Part shown: piece by piece, positions 46,873-58,200 of the stretch
Layout: every line of letters starts with the position of its first letter
Position numbering within the stretch: the first letter of the stretch is position 1
Assembly (NCBI GenBank): GCA_041191405.1
Contig: JBEEOW010000025.1
Coordinates: forward strand, 1-61,318
Length of the DNA stretch: 61,318 nt
Reading direction: 5' to 3'
Source of the DNA: JBEEOW01 sp041191405
Lineage (GTDB): Bacteria; Bacteroidota; Bacteroidia; Cytophagales; UBA9547
Translations under genes and position numbers: made by a program
Notes under the pieces: generated by a model
Seen by the model: the letters and a program-made list of their open reading frames with translations, nothing else
Told to the model about the DNA's origin: nothing
The model's database searches: none

Positions 46873-49047
46873 TTATTTCAAACTCTGCAATATTTCCCTT
46901 GCTTCCTCTAAACTATCAAAGAAATGCAGTTTTATATCTTTACCAAGTTCATTTAATCTTTCCAAAGAAATACCTTCTTTGGCACCAAACTCAATTTCTT
47001 TAGCTCTTTCTGCCAGTAATATGATACCAAAAGTATTAAATGTTGATTTAATTTTGTGCGCAGCAGATTGGATTTTGTGTAATTCTGTTTGTGATAACGA
47101 AGTAATTAAATCGTCATAATCTTTGGGTGCATTTTCAATATATTCATTTAAAAGCTCCATAATAGATTCATTATCATCGCCTATTAACTCTTTAATTACA
47201 TTTAAATTGATAAGTTTTTCCTTTACTTGAACTGTTGTTTCTTCTGTTTTTGGACTAATATTTCGTTTTATGTTTACCTTATCAACAGTTGTATTTAGCA
47301 CTGCTTTAAGTAAAGCCTCTAAAAGTGAATCTTGAGAAAATGGCTTAGAAAGGAAATAATTCATTCCAGCTTCAGAAGTTAATACTCGAGTTTCTTCAAA
47401 AGCATCAGCAGTTAAAGCGATAATTGGTGTTTGGTGATTAATTACATCAGAATTTACGTTTCTAATAATCTTGGTAGCATCAATACCATTGATAACCGGC
47501 ATGTGCAAATCCATCAAAATACAGGCAAACTCTTCTTTTTCAAGCATTTTAATTGCCCTCATTCCGTTGTTTGCAATTTTGTAGGTGATATCCCATTTCT
47601 TAAAAATATGTTCGGCAAGTTTTTGATTTAGAATATTATCTTCAACCAATAAAATTTTATGTCCTTTTAAATGACGGTACGATTTAGTAGTTGGTTGTAT
47701 TTTTTTAGGGATATTAAAAATCTCTTCGTAAGTAGAAACTCTGAAAAGAATACTTATTGTAAATGTTGAACCTACTCCTTGAATACTTTTGGCAGAAATG
47801 CTACCGCCTTGTAATTCAATCATTTGTTTAGTAATACTTAAGCCCAAACCTGTTCCACCATATTGGCGAGTAGTTGATTGCGTTTCTTGTGTAAAACTTT
47901 CAAAAATTGTTTGAAGTTTATTTGGCGCAATTCCGATACCTGTATCTTCAATTTCGAAGTTTAAAGTAACATTGCTTTCTGTTTGTTCAATGGGGTAAAC
48001 GGTAATTTTAATATGACCTTTTTCGGTAAATTTTACTGCATTTGAAACCAAATTCAATATAATTTGATTCAGCCTAAACTTATCTCCAGTAATAAATGCA
48101 GGAATATCTTGTGCCAAAACAAGTATAAATTTGATATCTTTTTGTTGGTGGGTAATTTCTTGAAGTTTTACAAAGTCTTGCACCTGTTCGCAAAGGTTAA
48201 ATGCGGCACTTTCAAAATGCATTTTGCCAGCTTCAATTTTTGAGAAATCAAGAATTTCGTTGATAATTTTCAACAAGTTTGTAGCTGAGTATTTTACCAA
48301 TTCAAGTTTTTCAACTTTTTCGAGATTAGTTTCATCTTGCAACATTAAATCTGTAAAACCAATAATTCCATTCATTGGCGTACGGATTTCGTGGCTCATA
48401 CTCGATAAAAATTCGGATTTGGTTTTTAAGCCTTCTTCTGCTAATTCTTTTGATTTTTTGAGTTCGTTTTCTGTGCTAATTTTATTAAATAATGAGATAA
48501 GAGTAAACACAATTAGCATCAAAAAGCTTGATAATTTAAATACTGCCGAAATTATTTTTAAAGTTGACGGAGAAATGTAAATATGTCCAAATAGATTATA
48601 ATCAGATAGTTCTAAAACTGAATAAGTAATAAATGCCAAAGTGATAATAATAAATATGTCTTTTGTATGTTTTGTATCAACTAAAAGAAAAACTAAAACT
48701 ACAGTAATATTTAGCAAAGTTTGAATATTTGCATCCCTTCCTAAAAGTGACGAAACATAAAAAATAATACAAAATGCGGGAATAAATAGTAAATATATTG
48801 ATAACCGTCCATCATATTTAACTCGATAGTAATAGGCTAAAATATTACATAAAATACATATTAAAACATTAAAAAATATAGAATACATACCTAATACTGC
48901 AAATAAAATTGCATAAGTAGTTGATAATATAGTTAAAATAATGAGTGTATTTGAAAGAATTTGAGTTTTGCTTAAAGCTTTAGTATTCAGGTGTTTATTA
49001 AAATTGATATTTTCAACCAAGTTAGAAATTGAGGGAAATGAAATCAT
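46873..49047 (-). CDS. Hybrid sensor histidine kinase with receiver and Hpt domains
   Basis: 724 residues. An N-terminal block of about six membrane helices (30-190) lacks a large periplasmic sensor, then a short coiled coil, HisKA with His219 (SSMSHEIRTPMNGIIGF), HATPase with N box NQIILNLVSNAVKF, G1 DTGIGI and G2 GTGLGLSITKQM, a receiver with Asp513 (CILMDLHMPVING) and Lys in FLSKPF, and a C-terminal Hpt with His664 (SAAHKIKSTF). The full His-Asp-His relay is intact, but no response regulator with an output domain is nearby, so the target is unknown. Divergent from the giant adhesin gene. Convergent with SGNH-LysM. Confidence 0.93.
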   Translation of the reverse strand: MISFPSISNLVENINFNKHLNTKALSKTQILSNTLIILTILSTTYAILFAVLGMYSIFFNVLICILCNILAYYYRVKYDGRLSIYLLFIPAFCIIFYVSSLLGRDANIQTLLNITVVLVFLLVDTKHTKDIFIIITLAFITYSVLELSDYNLFGHIYISPSTLKIISAVFKLSSFLMLIVFTLISLFNKISTENELKKSKELAEEGLKTKSEFLSSMSHEIRTPMNGIIGFTDLMLQDETNLEKVEKLELVKYSATNLLKIINEILDFSKIEAGKMHFESAAFNLCEQVQDFVKLQEITHQQKDIKFILVLAQDIPAFITGDKFRLNQIILNLVSNAVKFTEKGHIKITVYPIEQTESNVTLNFEIEDTGIGIAPNKLQTIFESFTQETQSTTRQYGGTGLGLSITKQMIELQGGSISAKSIQGVGSTFTISILFRVSTYEEIFNIPKKIQPTTKSYRHLKGHKILLVEDNILNQKLAEHIFKKWDITYKIANNGMRAIKMLEKEEFACILMDLHMPVINGIDATKIIRNVNSDVINHQTPIIALTADAFEETRVLTSEAGMNYFLSKPFSQDSLLEALLKAVLNTTVDKVNIKRNISPKTEETTVQVKEKLINLNVIKELIGDDNESIMELLNEYIENAPKDYDDLITSLSQTELHKIQSAAHKIKSTFNTFGIILLAERAKEIEFGAKEGISLERLNELGKDIKLHFFDSLEEAREILQSLK

Positions 49048-49162
49048 ATATACAATTTTGATAGATATAATTTTATCCCCTACGAAAAAGTAGTGAAATG
49101 GTTAAGATTAAAAAAAATACTTAATTTTTATTTTTTTTTAGAGGTGTATTTAAAAAATCTTA

Positions 49163-49170
49163 TATTTTTG
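49163..49170 (+). promoter_or_regulatory. Promoter -7 box for the giant adhesin
   Basis: TATTTTTG matches TAnnTTTG, 100 nt before the ATG at 49271. No clear -33 element. Confidence 0.35.
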
Positions 49171-49270
49171 CTAATTGTGGGTTTTTAATAAACTCATTTA
49201 CAATAAAGTAACAAATCACACCATTTGTTTCCCTAACATATATTTTCATAAAGGCACCTAATTTATTATT

Positions 49271-52200
49271 ATGAAACTTCACACAACGAATATTAAACAA
49301 TTAGTACGAGTATTATTTTTTGCTTTTTGTTTAAGTGGATTTATTACAAAAGTAAATGCTGCTACGTATTATTCCATGGGAAGTGGAAATTTTACTACCT
49401 CAGCTAAACTTTGGAGTACAGATTCTTTATCCCAATCAGTGGAACCTACAATTACCAATATGACCAATGGTACACAAGATTTTGTGGTAAGGAGAGGGCA
49501 TAAAATCACAATTGATGATTCTAAAATTAAAGTATTAAGTCTTAAAATAAATGAAAAAGGAACTGTAATAGCCACAACAACTTCATTTACAGTTCAAAAT
49601 ATTACAGTTAACGATAATTTTTCTTTGTTGATAGACGGAATTTTAGATTTGGGAAACTTTAATCATGCAACTTTAAACAATGCTAAAATTAATAATTCAA
49701 AAGGTACAGGTGAAATAAAAATTGGTGGTGTTGCATGGTCAGGTTTGTCTTCAATAGCTGGTACTTTTTTTACAACAAGAACAAATACATTGACATTTTA
49801 TAATTCTGGTTATACTTTAACTTCTCTCCCGATTTCAATTCCAACACTTACGATAGAAGGGTCGGGAATTGTTTTTCCATCTATCAATACATTAATTGGA
49901 GATATAAACATAAATACCCCCACTCATACTTTTACAAATGCTTTAAATACAAATTTGTGTAACATTAATAGTAATGCAAATGGGAAATTGACTTTAAATA
50001 CATGGAATCTTAGTGGTAAAACATTTATTAAATCAGGAATTAGTGTTATTGTAAATTTAGGTGGATCTGTGGCAGATTCTTTAGTGAATGAGGGTAATTT
50101 AACACTGATTACAACGGCATCATTAAATACAGTCAAATTTTTAAATAAAGGAACTTTAACATTAGGAAACAATGCAATTGGTGATGGTCCGACAGCATTT
50201 TCTAAATTCCAAAACCTTGTTATAGTTACCAATGGAGCATCTATTCAGGCGAATAACTATACCTTTAAAGATGTTATTTTTCAGGGAAGTATCGCAATGG
50301 CGAATAAAATCTATACTGCTGAGAATGTAACCTTGGATAGCAATAAAGTAACAACAATAACTTTTTCTGGTGGAGGCACTTTGAATGTCAACAAAACACT
50401 TACTATGCGAAGTATTAGTCCGACATTGAATACTAAAATTGACATTACGGCTACAGCAGTAACAAATATAACTATCGGTGGAGATTTGGTAGGCGATGGA
50501 AATTCAACAATTAATGGAGGAAGTGCTGGGGTTATAACTTTAAAAGGTGTAAATAATTCTTTAAAAACTCTTTCAGGAACAGGTAGCACAGTAATTTATG
50601 CGGGTACAAGTAAACAAAATATGTTTGCTTCAACTAATTATCAAAAACTTACTATCAATAATTCATCAGGTGTAACAATGAAAGGAGCTAGTACAGTTAT
50701 AAGTGCTTTAACTCTTACTAGTGGTCGCTTACAAATTGGTGATTATAATTTAGCTCTTGCATCACCAAATGCAAGTAATTCAGCTACAACATCAAGTTGG
50801 ATACATACTGATGGTTCAGGTACAGTTACTTCTATGGTAGGTGGTACATATAAATACTATGTAGGTAATGATACCCATGCACAAACTATACAAATGAATA
50901 ATAGTGCTTTATTTGGAGTTAACTCTGTTAGATTTGGAACAAGTAGTATTTCCAAACCAGCATCAGCAGTAGGTTCATGGTATATTTCCAATTCTGGTTC
51001 AGGTATGCAACTTCAGTTTATAAATCCACAAGGTGGTACTTTAAATTCAGGTTCATTAGTATTTAATAAAACAACTTCAAGTTGGAAATCAAATATTACA
51101 GCTTACGGTGGAAGTCCTGTGCCCACTTATACTAGTTCGACCCCAAGTTCTGGACAATTCGAATATACACTTTTTTCTTGTCCAACATTAAGTATTTCAG
51201 GCTCATTCACAAATGGATCAACAAGTAACCCCTATTCTCAAACGGTTGCTATACTTTCAGGCACAGCTCCTTTTTTAATTTCAAATATCACAGGAGTTCC
51301 TTCAGGTTTAAGTTTAAGTGTTAATAACACTACTGGAATTGTTACATTGTCAGGTACACCAACAAATGCCAGTACAGGTAACATTATTTCTTTTAATTAT
51401 ACAGACAATTCAGGTTGTTCTTTTACTTACACAAACCCAGCATTTGATATTCTTTTATTAGATTTATCCCCAACAACGGTTACAGCGGCTACAAATGTTT
51501 CTAATAATGGATTCACTGTTAACTGGAAAGCTTGTGCTGCACCATTTGTAGTTTTGCAAGTGAGCTCTGACCCAAATTTTGCCACTGCAGAAGTTACAGT
51601 TAATAATTTAACGGGTTCTTCAACGAATAGAATAGTTACAAAATCTAATTTTATTAGTTTTGACCCTACAAAAATCTATTATGCTAGGGTTCAAACTGCA
51701 AGTACTAATTCTTCTACTGATGGTCAGTATTCAAATATCAAAATAGTATATGTACCAAGTAAACCCGGCAGTGGTAATGCATTATCTTTTAATGGATCTC
51801 AATATGCAAATGTGGGTGCAGATACAAGTTTTAATTACAATCAAACTGATAACTTTACTATAGAAGCATGGGTGAAATTAGAGACTACAGCAATTGGTAA
51901 ATATGTAATTTTTTCAAAAAGAACACAAAATTCTCCTTGGAATGGGTATGGAATATTGTTAGAAAACACTGGTACAAATGTTAATTTTTTAGTAGATTAT
52001 GGTAATTCTACAAGTGGTTCTGTAATTCCAGGTTTTACTTTAAATACATGGAATCATATTGCTGTTTCTTTTCAAGGAACCAACTATACTTATTATTGTA
52101 ATGGAATATTAATTGGTTCAGGTGCTGGTTTATCTTTTCCAAAAACAAATGACATTCCAAGAATTGGTACTTATAATATACCAACTAATTATTTCAAAGG

Positions 52201-55200
52201 AAGTATAGACGAAGTAAGAATCTGGAATACTAATCTTCCATTAAACACCATCCAAACCAATATGTGTAAAAAACTTACAGGTTCAGAAGCAAACCTTGTA
52301 GGTTATTTCAATTTCGATGAAGGTATGGGTAATACTTCAGAAAACAAGGCAGTTGTTGCTTCCTCCGATGCTACTTTAATCAATGCTCCAATTTGGCAAA
52401 CTTCTGGTGCTCCAATTGGTGATATTTCCACTTTTAAATATGCTGGTTCGAGTATTACACTTAATGATAATGATAATTTTACAGCTTCAGGATATACCTT
52501 AGGTTCAAACCAAGGAATTCATATTTATAAAGTTAAACAAACACCAAATGCTGTTAACTTTGGTTCGGGTATCGACAGTTTACAATTAAATCAATATTGG
52601 GGAGTGTTCCCTATTGGTATAACTAATTATACTACTTCTTATGATTATACAACTAATGTTGCCAATGGCAAAACTTACGAAGGAGGAATTTTGCTTTCAT
52701 CAAGAATTGACAATACTGGTACTAGTTGGAATAAAATATCCACAGCGAATGCTGATGTAGTAAACAATACCATTATTACACCATTAATTACTACAGGAAG
52801 AAGTGAAATCATTGCCGGTTTCGGAGCAATAAATAACTTTTGGAACGGGACAATTAATACTGATTGGAATAATGCAGGAAACTGGTCAGCGGGAGCAGTT
52901 CCAACAAATTCGCATGCTGTTACAATTTCTAGCACTGCATCAAATCAGCCAATTATAAGTTCTAATGCTACTGCACAAAGTATAACAATTCAATCAGCTG
53001 CAAAATTAACTCTTAATTCAGGTGTAACACTTGCAGTAACAAATAGTATCTCAAACAATGGTACAATTTGTAATGGTGGAACAATTAGCGGTACAATTGT
53101 AGGTACTCCATTTGTTGTTAACCCATTTTTATCATATACTGCAAATCCTATATGTTCGAATAATGCAGCTAATATTACTTTAACTTCTTCAGCCGGTGCT
53201 ACAGTTTTATGGTCAAGAGCTAGTGTTGTAGGTATTTCTCAACCAGCATCTAGTGGAACAGGGACATTGATTTCAGAGGTTTTAACAAGCACAAATGCTA
53301 CTAGTACAAATGTGTTATATTTAGCAACTGCAACATTAGGTGGATGTACTAGTCCACAAACTAGTATTAGTTTAGTAGTAAATCCTACACCTACTGCTAC
53401 TATATCAGGAACTTCAACTATTTGTGCTGGATCAAATGCAAGTTTATCTGTAAATTTTACTGGTAACCAACCATTTAGAATTACATATACCGATGGAACA
53501 ACACCTGTAATAATCAATGGAATTTCAAGTTCTACTTATACATTTACAGTTAACCCTACATCAACCCAAACATATACCCTTTCTGCAGTAAATGATGCTA
53601 ATTGTACTGGTACAGTAAGTGGTTCTGCAATTGTTACTGTAAATCCTAACCTAATTGCAGGAACAATCGGTTCGGCTCAAACAATATGTAATAACACTGC
53701 TCCAAACACATTAACTAATATAACATCTCCAAGTGGAGGAACAGGTACCTATACTTATCAATGGCAAAGCTCAAGTAATAATATAACTTGGTCAAATATT
53801 GCAGGTGCTACTACTTCTTCTTATTCTCCAGGAAATCTAACTTCAGATACTTATTTTAGACGACAAGTTAGTTCTGGTTCTTGTAACACTGTTAATTCAA
53901 CAAGTGTTTTAATTACTATCAATTCAATTCCTACTGCAACTATAAGCGGAAACAATACTATTTGTGCAGGTTCTTCTACTAATCTCACTATAAATTTCAC
54001 TGGAAAAAAACCTTGGAGTTATTTATACTCTGATGGAACTATTCAAACAGCGGTTGTAAATACATATAGCTCAAATTCAACAATTACAGTAAATCCTACT
54101 GCAACAACAAACTTTTTTCTAGTATCGATGTCTGATTCATTGTGTACAGGTACTGTTTCGGGCAATGCAATTGTTACTGTAAATCCTAACCTAATTGCAG
54201 GAACAATCGGTTCAGCTCAAACAATATGTAATAACACTGCTCCAAACACATTAACTAATATAGTATCTCCAAGTGGAGGAACAGGTACCTATACTTATCA
54301 ATGGCAAAGCTCAAGTAATAATATAACTTGGTCAAATATTGCAGGTGCTACTACTTCTTCTTATTCTCCAGGAAATCTAACTTCAGATACTTATTTTAGA
54401 CGACAAGTTAGTTCTGGTTCTTGTAACACTGTTAATTCAGCAAGTGTTTTAATTACTATCAATTCAATTCCAACTGCAACTATAAGCGGAAACAATACTA
54501 TTTGTGCAGGCTCTTCTACTAATTTGAATTTAGTATTTACAGGTTCAGTTCCTTGGTCTGTAACATATTCTGACGGAACTACTTCTATAACTTTAACAAA
54601 TATCTCAACTTCTCCTTATTCTATTCCTGTTAATCCATCTACAACTAAAACATATACTATTTCATCTGTTTCTGATGGTAGTAGTTGTACTGGTACAGTA
54701 AGTGGTTCTGCAATTGTTACTGTAAATCCTAACCTAATTGCAGGAACAATCGGTTCAGCTCAAACAATATGTAATAACACTGCTCCAAACACATTAAATA
54801 ATATAACATCTCCAAGTGGAGGAACAGGTACCTATACTTATCAATGGCAAAGCTCAAGTAATAATATAACTTGGTCAAATATTGCAGGTGCTACTACTTC
54901 TTCTTATTCTCCAGGAAATCTAACTTCAGATACTTATTTTAGACGACAAGTTAGTTCTGGTTCTTGTAACACTGTTAATTCAACAAGTGTTTTAATTACT
55001 ATCAATTCAATTCCTACTGCAACTATAAGCGGAAACAATACTATTTGTGCAGGTTCTTCTACTAATCTCACTATAAATTTCACTGGAAAAAAACCTTGGA
55101 GTTATTTATACTCTGATGGAACTATTCAAACAGCGGTTGTAAATACATATAGCTCAAATTCAACAATTACAGTAAATCCTACTGCAACAACAAACTTTTT

Positions 55201-58200
55201 TCTAGTATCGATGTCTGATTCATTGTGTACAGGTACTATATCGGGCAATGCAAATGTAACAGTTAATCCTTTACCTGTTATTTCTCCTAATCCAGACCAA
55301 ATAGTTTGTGATGGAAGTGCTTTTTCAACTATTAACTTTAATAGTATTCCATTAGCAACAACTTTTAATTGGACAAACTCTGTGCCTACAATTGGCTTAG
55401 GAGCATCAGGAACTGGAAATTCTATTTCAAGTTTTGGAGCTGTTAATACTAGTTCTACACAAGTTGATGCAAAAATTATTGTTACACCTGTATTAAATAG
55501 TTGTATCGGAAAATCAGATACGCTTATTTTGAGTGTAAAACCAAAACCAACTTTAACAGCAGTTTCAAATCAAACCTATTGTGCTAATGTAAATACTTCT
55601 CAGATTAATTTTGGAAGTGTACCAAGTTCAGGAACAACTTATGCTTGGACAAATAGTAACTCAAGTATAGGTTTGCCTGTAACTGGAAGTGGAAATGTTC
55701 CAACATTTTTAACTTCAAATGCAGGAAATACACCAATAGTTTCAACAATCAATGTAACACCAACACTTAATGGATGTAATGGAAATACGCTTCCATTTAC
55801 AATTACTGTAAACCCAATTCCAATTTTAAGTGCAATACCTAATCAAACCTATTGTGCAGGAAATATAGTGCCAGCATCAAATTTTGCAAGTAATATAGTC
55901 GGTACTACTTTTAGTTGGACAAACGATAACCCATCTATTGGTATGATAGCAACGGGTGTTGGAAATTATGTCCTATTTACCGCTACAAATACAGGATCAA
56001 GTGCAAGTGTTGGAAATTTTAAAGTAACTCCAACTGCAAATACATGTGTTGGTTCTACACAAAATTTTACAATAACTGTAAATCCACAGCCAATAGCAAC
56101 TATTGGATTCAATGTTTCAAAAGTTTGTAAAACAGGTACAAATCCTGTATTAAGTTTAGGCTCTGGAGCAACTGCTGGTACATTTACTATACCAAGTGGT
56201 TTAGCTATCAATCAAGCAAATGGCATTGTTGATTTAGCAAACACAGCTGCTGGTACTTATGTAGTTACAAATACTATTCCTGCAAATGGAGGTTGTATTG
56301 CTGTTTCAGATACAGCAAATCTTACCATAAATCCATCGCCTATAGCAGGTTTTAATTATTCATCTGGTTCGGTTTGTAAAACAGGTTTTAATCCTACAAT
56401 TGTATTTAAAAGCGGAGCAATTGCAGGAACATTTTCTTCAACACCATCTGGTTTAAGTATTAATACAAGTACTGGAGCTATTACTTTAAGTGTATCAAAT
56501 ATAGGTACTTATAAAATATATAATACCATTGCTGCAAGTGCTGGATGTGCAGCAACGAAAGATTCAACAATATTAACAATTACAAATTCTCCTGATGCCA
56601 CATTTAGTTATGCTGGTTCGCCTTACTGTAATTCAAACTCAAATCCTTCTGCTACCTTCTCTGGAGGAGCTTCAGGAGGTGTGTTTAGTGCAGGGGCTGG
56701 TTTAGTATTTTTAAATACAAATACAGGTTTGGTTGATTTAAAAAACTCAACACCTGGAACTTATACAGTTACTAATACTATCGCAGCAGCTGGATGTTCA
56801 ACAGCAACAGCTAATAATACAATAACCATTCAAAAAGCTTCTGTTGCAGATTTTACTTATACTGGTAAAAGCTTTTGTGATAATGCTTCCAACCCAAGTC
56901 CTTCTTTTATTGCTGGAGGAGTTGCTGGGAATTTTATAGCTAACCCTTCAGGTTTAAGTATTAATCCATCAACTGGTTTGGTAAATTTAAGTACATCAAC
57001 TCCAGGTAAATATTTGGTTACTAATACCATTTCGGCAATAGCAGCTTGTCCACAGGTTTCTTATTCTGATTCAATAATAATTACAAAATTACCAAATACA
57101 AGTTTTACTATTTCTAATGCTATTGTTTGTAAAAATAGCATCAACCCAACTACTACTTTAGGTTCAGGTGCTAAAGCCGGTGTATTTTCTGCATCGCCAA
57201 GTGGTTTGTTTATCGACCCAACTTCAGGAGCTATTGATTTATTTTCAAGTAATACAGGAACTTATACAGTTACTAATACCATTTCAGCATCAGGTGGATG
57301 TGGTATTGTTTCTAGTACACAAGCTTTTACTATTTCTCCAATTAAAAATTCGTCCTATTCGATTTCTGCTTGTGAATCTTATTTCTTTAACGGTTTAAAC
57401 AGAACAGTATCGAGTACTTATTTAGATACATTGACAAGTAAACAAGGTTGCGATTCTATTATCACATTGAACCTAACTATCAAACAACCAAGTACTAAAT
57501 CACTTTCTCAAACAGCTTGTAGTTCATATTTCTTTAATGGTTTAAATAGAACAGTTTCAGGATTCTATAATGATACTTTGGTTAATGCAGCAGGCTGTGA
57601 TTCTATTATTACTTTGAACTTAACTATCAAACAACCAAGTACTAAATCACTTTCTCAAACAGCTTGCGGTTCATATTTATTTAATGGTTTAAATATCAAT
57701 GTTTCTGGTATTTATAAAGATACATTAATGAATGCACAAGGTTGCGATTCTATTATCACATTGAATTTAACTATCAAACAACCAAGTACTAAATCACTTT
57801 CTCAAACAGCTTGTGGTTCATATTTATTTAATGGTTTAAATATCAATGTTTCTGGTATTTATAAAGATACATTAATGAATGCACAAGGTTGTGATTCTAT
57901 CATCACATTGAACTTAACTATTAAACAACCAAGTGCTAAATCACTTACTCAAACAGCTTGCGGTTCATATTTATTTAATGGTTTAAATATCAATGTTTCC
58001 GGTATTTATAAAGATACATTAATGAATGCACAAGGTTGTGATTCTATTATTACTTTGAACTTAACTATTAACCCTTTACCAAAAGTAAAAGCTACTGCAA
58101 GTGTAAATCCTGTTTGCTTGGGTGCTCATACCAAATTAATTGGTACAGGTGCTAATTCATACACATGGGATTATGGTAAAATTGATAATCAGTTATTTAA

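Noticed and set aside
46806..47003. 65-codon rightward frame opposite the kinase 3' end
   Set aside because: Mostly antisense to the kinase gene, no family.
57368..58068. 147-nt periodic repeats as a non-coding satellite
   Set aside because: The period is a multiple of three and the frame is open throughout with conserved residues, so these are protein repeats.
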